A stretch of DNA of 64,000 nt, taken from assembly GCF_003987315.1 (NCBI RefSeq), contig NZ_PIPI01000002.1, positions 186,001 to 250,000 on the forward strand, in the 5' to 3' direction. The notes under the pieces are model-generated. The model was not told the DNA's origin and did no database searches. It saw nothing but the letters and a program-made list of their open reading frames with translations. The translations under genes and the position numbers were made by a program. The number at the start of each line of letters is the position of its first letter. Within the stretch, counting starts at the first letter, position 1. Origin of the DNA: Aliidiomarina haloalkalitolerans (lineage in GTDB: Bacteria; Pseudomonadota; Gammaproteobacteria; Enterobacterales; Alteromonadaceae). Below are positions 27,630-35,724 of the stretch, piece by piece.

Positions 27630-29408
27630 ATGGAAACACAGGCACCGATGGCAGGGCCGGAGCAATCACAGCAACTACAGCTTGATTACTTCGTTCTCTG
27701 TAACGAAGGCGGTAAACAAGGCAACGAAGATGCAGCCGCCGCCTTGGTGCCTGAAAGTGCTCATTTATTGACCTATAAAGGCGCTATTTTCACCGTCGCA
27801 GACGGCGTCAGTAGCGCCGAAGCAGGTCAAGAAGCAAGCACCACGGCAGTACGCACATTTATCCAAGATTATCCGAAAACCCCAGACACTTGGTCAGTCA
27901 GTCATAGTGCTGGGCAAGTACTTTCGACCATCAATTTGCGCTTGTATCGGCACAGTCATGCCTTTGCCAATGAAATGAAAGGCCAGCTGTGCACGTTTAG
28001 TACAGCGATTATTAAGTCCCATTCGGCGCATATCTTTCACGTCGGTGACAGTCGTGTTTACCATTGGCGCAATGGTCAATGCCAACAACTCACTCACGAC
28101 CACACGGCTCACCTCAGTCAAGATCGCCACTTTCTTGCTCGTGCCTTGGGGATGGACAGTAATCTGCAACTTGACCACCAACGGATTAATTTGCAAACCC
28201 ACGACAAGTTGCTGCTGAGTTCAGACGGTTTACACGAGTTTGTTAGCCTTGAAGCGATACAAGAAGCACTCAGTGCGGGACTGTCGGCGCAAGCAACGGC
28301 GGAACAATTATTCGCGCTGGCACTGGCAAACGGTTGTGACGACAATGTCAGTATTATCGTCGTCGATATCCAACAATTACCAAATGAAAACATTGACGAC
28401 TATCACGAGAAACTGACCAAACTGCCCTTCCCGCCAGCCTTTAGCCCAGGCATGAAAGTTGACGGTTATGAGATTATCAGCGAACTATTTGCTAGCTCTC
28501 GTAGTCATCTGTACCTCGTCCGTGACAGCGAAAGCGGTGCCGAAATGGTCATGAAAACACCGTCGGAAAACTTTTCCGACGACACCGCTTACATTGAACG
28601 ATTTATTCGCGAGGAGTGGATCGGCAGTCGCATTGAAAGCCCGCATGTGACGAGAATTATTCGGCAAAACCGGCCGCGGAGTTTCCTCTATTATTTAATG
28701 GAGTACGTAGAAGGCGTCAACATGGAGCGCTGGTTGGAAATTAACCAACCTATTAAACCTGCTCGGGCGCTGCATATTTTGGAACAGGTCGCTGCCGGTT
28801 TGCAGGCGTTTCATGATTGTGAGGCTATTCACCAAGACCTGAAGCCAGGCAACATTATCATTCAGCAAGAGCCTGGCACCGGGAAAGAAACCGCCAAAAT
28901 CGTCGACTTTGGTTCGGTGTTTGTCGCTGGTGTTGCCGAGATTTTTATTCCCATCGACCAAGAGTCCGTTTTAGGCACTGCAGCCTACTCAGACCCTTTG
29001 TACCTCACCGGTAAAAACTCTGCGATTCAGGGCGATGTCTATGCATTGGCAACCATCGCCTATGAATTATTTACTGGCAAACTGCCGTATGGCAGCAAAA
29101 TTGAAGAGTGCAAAACTCCGAGTGACTATGACCGCTTGCGCTATATCAGTGCTCGTAAAGCGAATCCAGCGGTTCCGGTATGGCTCGACCGCGCACTCGA
29201 GAAAGGCGTGTCGTTCGACCTGCAAGTTCGCTATACCACGCTTGCCAGCTTCCTCCGCGATATTCGCCAACCCAACCCGGAGTTTTTGCGCGATGAAGTC
29301 AAGCAAAGCACCCGCGGCAGTAGCTTGCTGTTCTGGCAGCTACTGTCGGGGTTTTGGTTTGTCACCTTGCTCTTGGTCATCTATCTGTTTGTGATCAACC
29401 GCGGCTGA
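27630..29408 (+). CDS. PP2C phosphatase fused to a Ser/Thr protein kinase, membrane-anchored
   Basis: A 592-residue bifunctional signalling protein. Residues about 10-250 form a PP2C phosphatase with metal-binding FTVADGVSSAEAG, HVGDSRVYHW and LLSSDGLHEFV. Residues about 270-540 form a Hanks-type kinase with the lysine in MVMKTPSE, catalytic IHQDLKPGNIII and IVDFGS in place of DFG-plus; the HRD motif reads HQD. One hydrophobic helix near the C-terminus (FWFVTLLLVIYLFVI) anchors it. It is fused by adjacent stop/start codons to a nitrate transporter. Homologous kinases sit beside nitrate assimilation genes in Pseudomonas, so it may tune transport or nitrate use; the target is unknown. Confidence 0.88.
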   Translation: METQAPMAGPEQSQQLQLDYFVLCNEGGKQGNEDAAAALVPESAHLLTYKGAIFTVADGVSSAEAGQEASTTAVRTFIQDYPKTPDTWSVSHSAGQVLSTINLRLYRHSHAFANEMKGQLCTFSTAIIKSHSAHIFHVGDSRVYHWRNGQCQQLTHDHTAHLSQDRHFLARALGMDSNLQLDHQRINLQTHDKLLLSSDGLHEFVSLEAIQEALSAGLSAQATAEQLFALALANGCDDNVSIIVVDIQQLPNENIDDYHEKLTKLPFPPAFSPGMKVDGYEIISELFASSRSHLYLVRDSESGAEMVMKTPSENFSDDTAYIERFIREEWIGSRIESPHVTRIIRQNRPRSFLYYLMEYVEGVNMERWLEINQPIKPARALHILEQVAAGLQAFHDCEAIHQDLKPGNIIIQQEPGTGKETAKIVDFGSVFVAGVAEIFIPIDQESVLGTAAYSDPLYLTGKNSAIQGDVYALATIAYELFTGKLPYGSKIEECKTPSDYDRLRYISARKANPAVPVWLDRALEKGVSFDLQVRYTTLASFLRDIRQPNPEFLRDEVKQSTRGSSLLFWQLLSGFWFVTLLLVIYLFVINRG

Positions 29409-29948
29409 TTACTTGGCCTTTGGCCGAAAAGGCTGTATCACGCTTTCGTCACACTCTAAGTACGGACCTTCCATTAAATCAATGCAATACGGTACGGCTG
29501 GGAAAACCGCATCGAGGCATTGACGAATAGCTTTCGGCTTGCCCGGTAAGTTAATCAGCAAACTTGACCCACGCAGCCCTGCCGTTTGCCGCGACAAAAT
29601 AGCCGTCGGCACATACTTCAACGATTCTGTGCGCATCAGCTCACCAAAACCGGGCATCATGCGGTCACACACAGCTTCGGTCGCCTCGGGGGTGACATCG
29701 CGCTTTGCTGGCCCTGTGCCGCCAGTCGTTACCACCAGACAACAGCCGTCCTCATCCACCATGCGCTTCAGCATCGCTTCGATTTCTGGTTGCTCATCGG
29801 GAATGACCTCGTAGACTGGCTCCCAAGCAGAGGTCAAATAATCATGCAGCGTTGCGATAATCGCTTTGCCAGAGATATCTTCGTACACGCCAGCACTCGC
29901 GCGGTCACTGACAGTGACGATACCAATTCGAGCTTTCTTTGTTGTCAT
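29409..29948 (-). CDS. mogA: Molybdopterin adenylyltransferase MogA
   Basis: A 179-residue enzyme that adenylates molybdopterin before molybdenum insertion. Motifs are VSDRASAGVYEDISG, VVTTGGTGPAKRDVTPEA and a LINLPGKPKAIRQCL loop. The ATG at 29948 overlaps the ubiV stop by four bases (ATGA), which is why I reject the longer frame to 29981. Its placement at the end of the ubiUV operon puts Moco supply under the same anaerobic promoter. It ends next to the stop of the convergent kinase gene with no space for a separate terminator. Confidence 0.9.
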   Translation of the reverse strand: MTTKKARIGIVTVSDRASAGVYEDISGKAIIATLHDYLTSAWEPVYEVIPDEQPEIEAMLKRMVDEDGCCLVVTTGGTGPAKRDVTPEATEAVCDRMMPGFGELMRTESLKYVPTAILSRQTAGLRGSSLLINLPGKPKAIRQCLDAVFPAVPYCIDLMEGPYLECDESVIQPFRPKAK

Positions 29949-30820
29949 GCGTGTTGCACCATTCCTGCTAATTGAAGCCAATAACCATTCACGTCACCAG
30001 CGGGTAGTTTCACTGGGGCGTTGCCATGGGCATTGTCTCGAAACTTTTGCAGCCAGTCAAAAGTCCCTTCAGCTTGCGGACTTAAGCGCACCATATCGAC
30101 TAACCCGTGCATTTGCGGCAGCTGATTGATTAAATTGTAACGGTCGCCCGACTGGGTTTGGATACCATTGAGAACGAAAACACGTTGGCCGTCTTGGCTG
30201 TCAACTCGGCGACCGTCCGGGTATTTAATGCAGCATAACTCGCATTGATCTTTATGGCGATTCTCAGAACGTGCCGTGAAGCAGCGTGCCGACCATGCGA
30301 GTGGCAGATGACCAAAGGCAAAGACTTCGGTTTCAAACTGGTCACGCACGGCTGTCACTTCGTCATGACTCAGAAGTTCACGGAGCCAGTCACGCGACAA
30401 CTCAACCGGCATAACCCAGCGTTGCATACCCATATCGACCAACCGCTTGACACTATGTTGGTTATACACACTAATCGCAGCGCCAGCGATAAACGGTAAG
30501 CCATTTTCGCGTAACACACCAATTGCACCAACATCATTCGCTTCAACCAAAAACTCGCCATTGTCACAGTAGCGTTTTAACTCGCGCAGTTCTGAGGGCG
30601 CTTCCAGTAATGTCATCGTCGACAGACACACCTGTTTGCCCGCTTCGCGGAGCTCATGGGCGATGGCGAGATAGTCATCGAGCTTGAATTCTCGCCGTTT
30701 ACTACAAACGGTTTCACCGAGGTAAACAACGTCAACATCACTGGCAGCCGCATCGCGATAGAACGCCTGCATTTTTGTTTTTGGCCAAAAATACTGCACC
30801 GGGCCTAATGAAAATTGCAT
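29945..30820 (-). CDS. ubiV: Oxygen-independent ubiquinone hydroxylation protein UbiV
   Basis: A 291-residue member of the U32 peptidase-like family, the same size as E. coli UbiV. The four cysteines that hold the iron-sulfur cluster are visible in GETVCSKRREF and in ARCFTARSENRHKDQCELCC. With UbiU it hydroxylates the ubiquinone ring without oxygen, supplying quinone for anaerobic nitrate and nitric oxide respiration. It lies 12 bases after ubiU and overlaps mogA. Confidence 0.93.
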   Translation of the reverse strand: MQFSLGPVQYFWPKTKMQAFYRDAAASDVDVVYLGETVCSKRREFKLDDYLAIAHELREAGKQVCLSTMTLLEAPSELRELKRYCDNGEFLVEANDVGAIGVLRENGLPFIAGAAISVYNQHSVKRLVDMGMQRWVMPVELSRDWLRELLSHDEVTAVRDQFETEVFAFGHLPLAWSARCFTARSENRHKDQCELCCIKYPDGRRVDSQDGQRVFVLNGIQTQSGDRYNLINQLPQMHGLVDMVRLSPQAEGTFDWLQKFRDNAHGNAPVKLPAGDVNGYWLQLAGMVQHA

Positions 30821-30832
30821 GCTTTAATCCTC

Positions 30833-31828
30833 CTACTTCCAACTGCGATGATAGGCACCAATGGTGGTTTGGCTGCCTTCTGAAAGTCCCGCCAAAACGG
30901 CGTTCCATTCGTCCTGTACCTGGAATTTCGTCGGGTCATGCAGCACTGCATCGATTGCCGCACGCCAAACTTTCGTGATTTGCGCGACATACGCCGGCGA
31001 ACGTTGGCGACCTTCGATTTTTAACGACGCAATCCCTTCTTTGTGCAGCTCTGGGAGCAGCCCGAGGGTATTTAAGCTCGTCGGTTCCTCGAGCGGGTGG
31101 TAGACTTCACCAGCAACCTCAAAGCGGCCTTTACACAGCGTTGGGTAGCCTGCTGTTTCCTCCGGCTGAAAACGATCGATTAATACCCCGTTCAAACGTG
31201 ACTCCAGTACACCATCTTGCTCGTCCCAGCGGACGTAAGCCGCAGGTGAACATGCACCAACCGTATTCGGAGACTCACCGGTCATGTAAGAACTTAAATA
31301 GCACCGGCCTTCCGCCATAATACACAGACTGCCAAAGGCAAAAACTTCCAAGTCGACCGTCGTTGTGCGCGCGAGGGCCCTCACTTGGTTCATCGCTAAC
31401 ACCCGAGGCAACACTACTCGAGTAACCCCAAACTCTTGTTGATAAAACTCAATGGCAGCGGCGTTTGTTGCTGAAGCCTGTACTGACAAATGCACTTCTT
31501 GCTCAGGATAGTTGGCGGCGATATAACTCAACACCGCCATATCCGCGACAATCAGTACATCAACACCGGCTTGAATCGCTTCATCGACAGCTGCTGTCCA
31601 GCGCTGAAAAGTGTCTGGGTGGGCAAAGGTATTAATCGCGACATGCAGCTTTCGACCATGTTGGTGCACGTAATGCACCGCGTCGCGTAAGTTACTCGCA
31701 TCAAGATTTAAACCGGCAAAGTGACGGGCGTTCGTTTCATCCTTTAAGCCAACGTAAACTGCGTCGGCGCCATGCTCAATTGCGGCTTTGAGCGCGGGAA
31801 TGCTCCCTGCAGGGCATAAGAGTTCCAT
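30833..31828 (-). CDS. ubiU: Oxygen-independent ubiquinone hydroxylation protein UbiU
   Basis: A 331-residue U32-family protein, identical in length to E. coli UbiU. It starts MELLCPAGSIPALKAAIEHGADAVYVGLKD. Cluster cysteines appear in SLCIMAEGRCYLSSYM, GACSPAAY and LCKGRF. The ATG at 31828 has GAGG 6 bases upstream; the frame extension to 31840 lacks one. It works as a complex with UbiV. A FNR-type box lies 81 bases upstream in the region shared with divergent ubiT. Confidence 0.94.
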   Translation of the reverse strand: MELLCPAGSIPALKAAIEHGADAVYVGLKDETNARHFAGLNLDASNLRDAVHYVHQHGRKLHVAINTFAHPDTFQRWTAAVDEAIQAGVDVLIVADMAVLSYIAANYPEQEVHLSVQASATNAAAIEFYQQEFGVTRVVLPRVLAMNQVRALARTTTVDLEVFAFGSLCIMAEGRCYLSSYMTGESPNTVGACSPAAYVRWDEQDGVLESRLNGVLIDRFQPEETAGYPTLCKGRFEVAGEVYHPLEEPTSLNTLGLLPELHKEGIASLKIEGRQRSPAYVAQITKVWRAAIDAVLHDPTKFQVQDEWNAVLAGLSEGSQTTIGAYHRSWK

Positions 31829-31902
31829 AAAGGGCCTCACTCGTTGAGAAAATTAAGTCGTTTATCACCGCCGCACCATACCCCAGACTATCCGTCAAAA
31901 AG

Positions 31903-31916
31903 TTGATTTAGATTAA
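31903..31916. promoter_or_regulatory. Shared FNR-type box between ubiU and ubiT
   Basis: TTGATTTAGATTAA, one base off the TTGAT-N4-ATCAA consensus. Its centre is about 81 bases from both the ubiU ATG (31828) and the ubiT ATG (31989), so a single site could occupy the -41.5 position of both divergent promoters. Confidence 0.7.
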
Positions 31917-31988
31917 CGCAGCGCGACAAACTTTTGCTACCGTGTAGGGATGCTAAATTTAACCCATATATTCATCGGAAGTAATTGA

Positions 31989-32510
31989 ATGTTAAGCAAA
32001 AATAGAGTTATCCAAAAAGTGGTAGCGCAGGCGCCCAACGTGGTCAAAAAAGGGGTAGATTTACTGCCGTCAACGATGACCAAGCATTCACTGCAATTCA
32101 CGCTGAATCAGTTTTTCAAAACCGACTTACAACAAGGTCGACTCGACTTTCTGCGTAACCGGACGGTAAAAGTGGTCGTCAGCGATATTCAGCTTGAGTT
32201 TATCGTGACCTTAAACCCGCAGCAGATGGCGCCACGCTTGCAGGTTGTCATGGCGAATCAGGATGCTGATATTCTCTTTCGCGGCAACATGGATGATTTG
32301 TTTTTACTCGTCACCCAGAAAGTCGATCCAGACACCCTATTTTTTCGCCGCAAACTCATGTTAATTGGGGACACTGAATTGGGTTTGGAATTGAAAAACT
32401 ATCTCGACACGATTGAGTTGCGTGAACGACTGCCAGCATCGCTGTATCAACTTTCAGAAGACATCGCCGCAGAAGTGTTATTAACACGCTCGCAAACGAC
32501 ACAAGGCTGA
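31989..32510 (+). CDS. ubiT: Ubiquinone biosynthesis accessory factor UbiT (SCP2 domain)
   Basis: A 173-residue SCP2-domain lipid-binding protein with GADAD-like lipid cavity segment VMANQDADILFRGNMDDLFLLVTQKVDPDTLFFRRKLMLIGDTELGLELKN. This pattern is typical of UbiT, the anaerobic counterpart of UbiJ, which binds isoprenoid lipid and organises ubiquinone synthesis. It is divergent from ubiUV and shares a FNR-type site with them. The stop at 32510 faces a terminator of the convergent gene. Confidence 0.9.
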   Translation: MLSKNRVIQKVVAQAPNVVKKGVDLLPSTMTKHSLQFTLNQFFKTDLQQGRLDFLRNRTVKVVVSDIQLEFIVTLNPQQMAPRLQVVMANQDADILFRGNMDDLFLLVTQKVDPDTLFFRRKLMLIGDTELGLELKNYLDTIELRERLPASLYQLSEDIAAEVLLTRSQTTQG

Positions 32511-32560
32511 TGAAGTCAGCTTTGCGTCCTTTCTAAACGATAGCGTTTGCCCAAAAGAAA

Positions 32561-32600
32561 ACCGCTCAGCGTGTGTTGCTTGCGCAACCCACTGAGCGGT
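32561..32600 (-). terminator. Intrinsic terminator between ubiT and the 32609 gene
   Basis: Outer arms ACCGCTCAG / CTGAGCGGT with inner TTGC/GCAA pairs. On the minus strand it is followed by TTTTCTTTT, fitting termination of the 32609-33010 gene. Confidence 0.75.
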
Positions 32601-32608
32601 AAAAGACG

Positions 32609-33010
32609 TCAGAGAATTCGGAGCAATTCACCCTGACGATTAAAAGCGAGAAAGTTAGCAATATTCCCACCTTTAATGCTTTCCACCATCATTTTTAATG
32701 GTTGATCCGCCTGTTCCGGAGTCGGCGGAACACCAATTAAACCGCTCATACTGGCGGCAAAAGCGATGTCCCAGTCAACGCCTGTGTGCTGTGACTCTTG
32801 CAGCAACACTTGAAAATCGTTTACTTCTTCCGGGAGTTTGTCGACACACAAAACCGGATTTAAGTTGCCGCCCTCGCCGCGCTGAAAGCGTTCTTGTTGC
32901 TCAGCCGTTGCTTTCTCTGGCATTTCGGCCTTCGCGAACACAAACAATAACCGTTGCGGCTCAGGCTGGTTTTGCGCTGCGTCAATAAAATCGTCATAAC
33001 TACTTAACAT
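32609..33010 (-). CDS. Small conserved protein of unknown function
   Basis: A 133-residue soluble protein. It resembles a family often labelled ribonucleotide reductase subunit alpha in annotations (PQRLLFVFAKAEMP, NLNPVLCVDKLPEEV, FAASMSG, MVESIKGGNIANFLAFNRQGEL), although it is far too short to be a reductase subunit and has no reductase motif. I know of no proven function. It sits between ubiT and the class III reductase operon, on the same strand as nrdD and 120 bases after it, so it may be cotranscribed. The gap to nrdD holds no obvious terminator. Confidence 0.75.
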   Translation of the reverse strand: MLSSYDDFIDAAQNQPEPQRLLFVFAKAEMPEKATAEQQERFQRGEGGNLNPVLCVDKLPEEVNDFQVLLQESQHTGVDWDIAFAASMSGLIGVPPTPEQADQPLKMMVESIKGGNIANFLAFNRQGELLRIL

Positions 33011-33130
33011 GGTGCGGCTCCGTACATAATGAATGGGAGCAGCTTACCACATTCCCCCGTCGCCCTCTTTCTGCCAAAAGGGGAGGAACACCTCCCCTTA
33101 ATAGGTAGTTTCAACTGGCTTTAACGGGCT

Positions 33131-34948
33131 TTAACTGGCTTTGCCGAACTTAGCGTTGTTCGCCAATTGCTGACGCTCGCGGTGATAGTGGCGTAGTGAG
33201 TGCTCGCGACGGCGTCCTTCACTGAATGCCGAAACACGCTTCAAGTAGCCAATCACGCGGGTACCGTAATCAATGTCGTCCGAACCGCAATCCGAGCAGG
33301 CTGGCAAAGTCCGTTTATCAATGTGCTCACAGGTATTGCAAATAGTGATTTTCACGTTAATGCAGAAGTAATTGCAGCCGGTCGAGGCCGCCGCATTGAA
33401 GAGCGCAAGATAGCCTTCTGTCGAAAGTTTCTCTTCCAAATTCAAGTGCAGCGCAGAACCACCATCAAGGTATTCAATGAGCTCTTTGCCATGCAGAACA
33501 AACTTGTCGAGCGAGTTAATGCTGTCGTCTTCAACCGTATAGAAATAGGAGTTGTAACAATCACGCGGCACGAAGTAGCCGTCTTTGCGATCCCACTTGG
33601 CATTTTTTACCCCAAGGTTTTCGGCCGGCACGAACTCGGTATTAAACATATAACCGTAAGTTTTCTTCGCCGCTTTGTTAGCGTCATAAATGACTTTCAA
33701 ATGACGTTGGACAAAGTCTTTATAAGCCTGGTTATTGCCAACCTGTAGCCCTTGTGACTCAGCCGCTTCGGTCATACCATTGATACCAATCGTCAAGAAC
33801 TGCTTATCGAGACTGATGAACCCTGCGTCATATACGGTCAGTAGCCCGGCCTCTTTGTATTCCTCCATTAACCGTCGATAAGCCACCTGATACTTATGGA
33901 TCTTGTCAATTTCCACCGCAAGGTCGCGACCATCTTGCACGAGTCGGTTCATATTAATGGTAATCACGTTAATTGAGCCGGTTGCGACGCCGCCTGCTCC
34001 GAGCGTATAAGAGAATGTGTTATCGGCAATTTCACTGCGCAAGCGACAACATGAGGCCAACGAGTCCGCACTATCAGAAAGGTACACAAAGAACGAGCTA
34101 CCTTTCTGCATATGCGCTGCCATATCGTAGGCAAACGCTTGGTCCTTGCAGCGCCCTTGGTCAGTTAGCATGGCAACCGTCACCACTGGGAACGTCAGAA
34201 TTGTTTTACTCCGCTCCTGGTTAAACCAATCCAAAAAGAAGTCCTGTAAAGCGGACACCGACTCCCAGCTTGGCTTGGTGAAATCAGGGAAAACGAACTC
34301 GCCGAACATACTGTCAAAATAGAACTGGTCGTAAATCGAGATATTCCAGAATACGCTTTGGTAACCGCGCGCTGCTGCAGGTTGGTTCAATGCGTAAACC
34401 ACATGCTGCAAATGATTGGCAATTTCATGGCGATGCGTTGTCAGATAATCATCGCCGTAGTCTTTGCGCGCGAAATAATCGAAGTAAGTTAAAAACTCGA
34501 CTGTCGCCACAGCACCCGCGAACTGCGAACTCACCGCAAAAACAAAGTTTACAAAGGTGCCGCAGAAGGACTCAATGTGCTTCGGACCTAACGATTCGCC
34601 CCCCAGCTTCGTTAAGCCGTCGCGCAAGAATGGATACATAGTGACTGAAACACAGTAAGGTTTGAGACTGGTTTCGTCATGAACATAAATCTCATGGTCT
34701 TCAATCTGCCGAACATACTCAGCCGCCAGTTCCGGGCCGAACAGGTCAGTGATTTTGCGACTCACTTGGGCTCGGTTTACCTGCACAAAAAAGTCCTTCA
34801 TGAGCTCCGCTTCCAATGTGGCCACATTCTTCTGTGTCACGTTCGCGTTTGCATCCATTTTTGAGCCATCTGCGGCATTTTCGGCACGCAGGTAGTCGTC
34901 AATAAAGTTTAATTTTCCCGTAATTTGTTCTTCATTCATGCGCAACAT
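33131..34948 (-). CDS. nrdD: Class III anaerobic ribonucleoside-triphosphate reductase without an ATP cone
   Basis: A 605-residue glycyl-radical enzyme that makes deoxynucleotides without oxygen. The C-terminal zinc site is CNTC (537-540) and CSDC (551-554), and the radical glycine is Gly567 in RVIGYLKR. A catalytic region SCCRLRSEIADNTFSYTLG is present. The about 100-residue ATP-cone domain of E. coli NrdD (712 residues) is absent, so dATP control at that site is missing; this is like the shorter NrdD types. The RBS AAGGGG precedes the ATG by 8. The activase gene nrdG lies upstream, reversed relative to E. coli order. Confidence 0.93.
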   Translation of the reverse strand: MLRMNEEQITGKLNFIDDYLRAENAADGSKMDANANVTQKNVATLEAELMKDFFVQVNRAQVSRKITDLFGPELAAEYVRQIEDHEIYVHDETSLKPYCVSVTMYPFLRDGLTKLGGESLGPKHIESFCGTFVNFVFAVSSQFAGAVATVEFLTYFDYFARKDYGDDYLTTHRHEIANHLQHVVYALNQPAAARGYQSVFWNISIYDQFYFDSMFGEFVFPDFTKPSWESVSALQDFFLDWFNQERSKTILTFPVVTVAMLTDQGRCKDQAFAYDMAAHMQKGSSFFVYLSDSADSLASCCRLRSEIADNTFSYTLGAGGVATGSINVITINMNRLVQDGRDLAVEIDKIHKYQVAYRRLMEEYKEAGLLTVYDAGFISLDKQFLTIGINGMTEAAESQGLQVGNNQAYKDFVQRHLKVIYDANKAAKKTYGYMFNTEFVPAENLGVKNAKWDRKDGYFVPRDCYNSYFYTVEDDSINSLDKFVLHGKELIEYLDGGSALHLNLEEKLSTEGYLALFNAAASTGCNYFCINVKITICNTCEHIDKRTLPACSDCGSDDIDYGTRVIGYLKRVSAFSEGRRREHSLRHYHRERQQLANNAKFGKAS

Positions 34949-34985
34949 GATCCATCCCCTTATTGCATTGTTTTTAAGTTAGGAC

Positions 34986-35453
34986 CTATCCCAGGAAACG
35001 AACATTCAGCAGTTCCCCTCGGCTTAAGTCGACAAATCGTTGATTTGTTGTCGGACTATTTAAGCCGCCCCGCTCCGCTATCCACGGTCCCGTTTTTAAG
35101 AAATTTAAATGCTTACGAAGGTCGTCGGAAACGTCCTCTAAGCCGGTGTATAGGCATGTTTTCAGCCCTGCCTGTTGGGCTAACACGAGTAATTCAAGAA
35201 GCGCTTGTGGCTGCCATTCGCCGCCGAGAAACACCACACAAGTGAGTAAGCCTTGGTAATCATCGAGTCGTTGTTGAAAGTAATCTGGCGTTAGCAATGT
35301 GCCGCTGCCCTTTGGCCAGGTGTCCACGCTATGGCAACCTTTGCAGCCGACTGAGCAACCGGTAATGGTGTAAGCAAGCGCCGTTTCACCTGGCACCTCC
35401 TGCCAAACCACTTGCTCTTCGCTGTAACGTAAATAACCGGTAGAATCTGACAT
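34986..35453 (-). CDS. nrdG: Anaerobic ribonucleotide reductase activating protein
   Basis: A 155-residue radical SAM activase that installs the glycyl radical in NrdD. The cluster motif CxxxCxxC uses Cys33, Cys37 and Cys40 in TGCSVGCKGCHS, and GGEWQP matches the SAM-binding glycine motif GGEP of the family. It is the first gene of the operon, with nrdD starting 37 bases after its stop. A near-perfect FNR palindrome lies 79 bases upstream. Confidence 0.93.
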   Translation of the reverse strand: MSDSTGYLRYSEEQVVWQEVPGETALAYTITGCSVGCKGCHSVDTWPKGSGTLLTPDYFQQRLDDYQGLLTCVVFLGGEWQPQALLELLVLAQQAGLKTCLYTGLEDVSDDLRKHLNFLKTGPWIAERGGLNSPTTNQRFVDLSRGELLNVRFLG

Positions 35454-35524
35454 AACACCATATCTTGTGTTGGTTTTTTATTGTTAGCACAATATATAGT
35501 GGTTACAGTAACGATCTGTAAAAT

Positions 35525-35552
35525 CCAAAGTTTGATCTGGATCAAACTTTGG
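35525..35552 (-). promoter_or_regulatory. Extended palindromic FNR site before nrdG
   Basis: The core TTGATCTGGATCAA (35532-35545) is a perfect FNR match. Symmetry extends outward on each side (CCAAAG / CTTTGG) to a 28-base palindrome interrupted only at the centre. The core lies 79 bases before the nrdG ATG, suitable for the -41.5 position. Confidence 0.9.
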
Positions 35553-35571
35553 CATTGGCAAAATTTGCCAT

Positions 35572-35596
35572 GCTGCGCAAAGCCGCAGTGCGCAGC
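35572..35596. repeat. Hairpin GCTGCGCA / TGCGCAGC
   Basis: Eight-base perfect arms with a 9-base loop, between the FNR site of nrdG and the porin stop. No T-run follows. Its role is unclear; it lies upstream of the FNR site relative to nrdG. Confidence 0.45.
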
Positions 35597-35679
35597 GATC
35601 CTTTACCTCGTCAGTGGTAATCGCCTACTTTCGGGATGGTGAACGGTTGTTTTGGTAGGAATTGAATAATCAGTATTCA

Positions 35680-35713
35680 AAGCGCAGCGCGGCCAGCCGG
35701 CTACGCTGCGCTT
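35680..35713 (-). terminator. Hairpin after the porin-like gene
   Basis: Ten-base arms AAGCGCAGCG / CGCTGCGCTT with further pairing in the loop, 12 bases after the stop of the 35725-36960 gene. An adjoining inverted repeat TTGAATA / TATTCAA (35662-35680) follows on the minus strand. T-run is weak. Confidence 0.55.
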
Positions 35714-35724
35714 AAAAGGTGTGG

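Noticed and set aside
35572-35596. Hairpin upstream of the nrdG FNR site as a terminator
   Set aside because: No T-run, and no gene ends immediately before it on either strand; kept only as a repeat.
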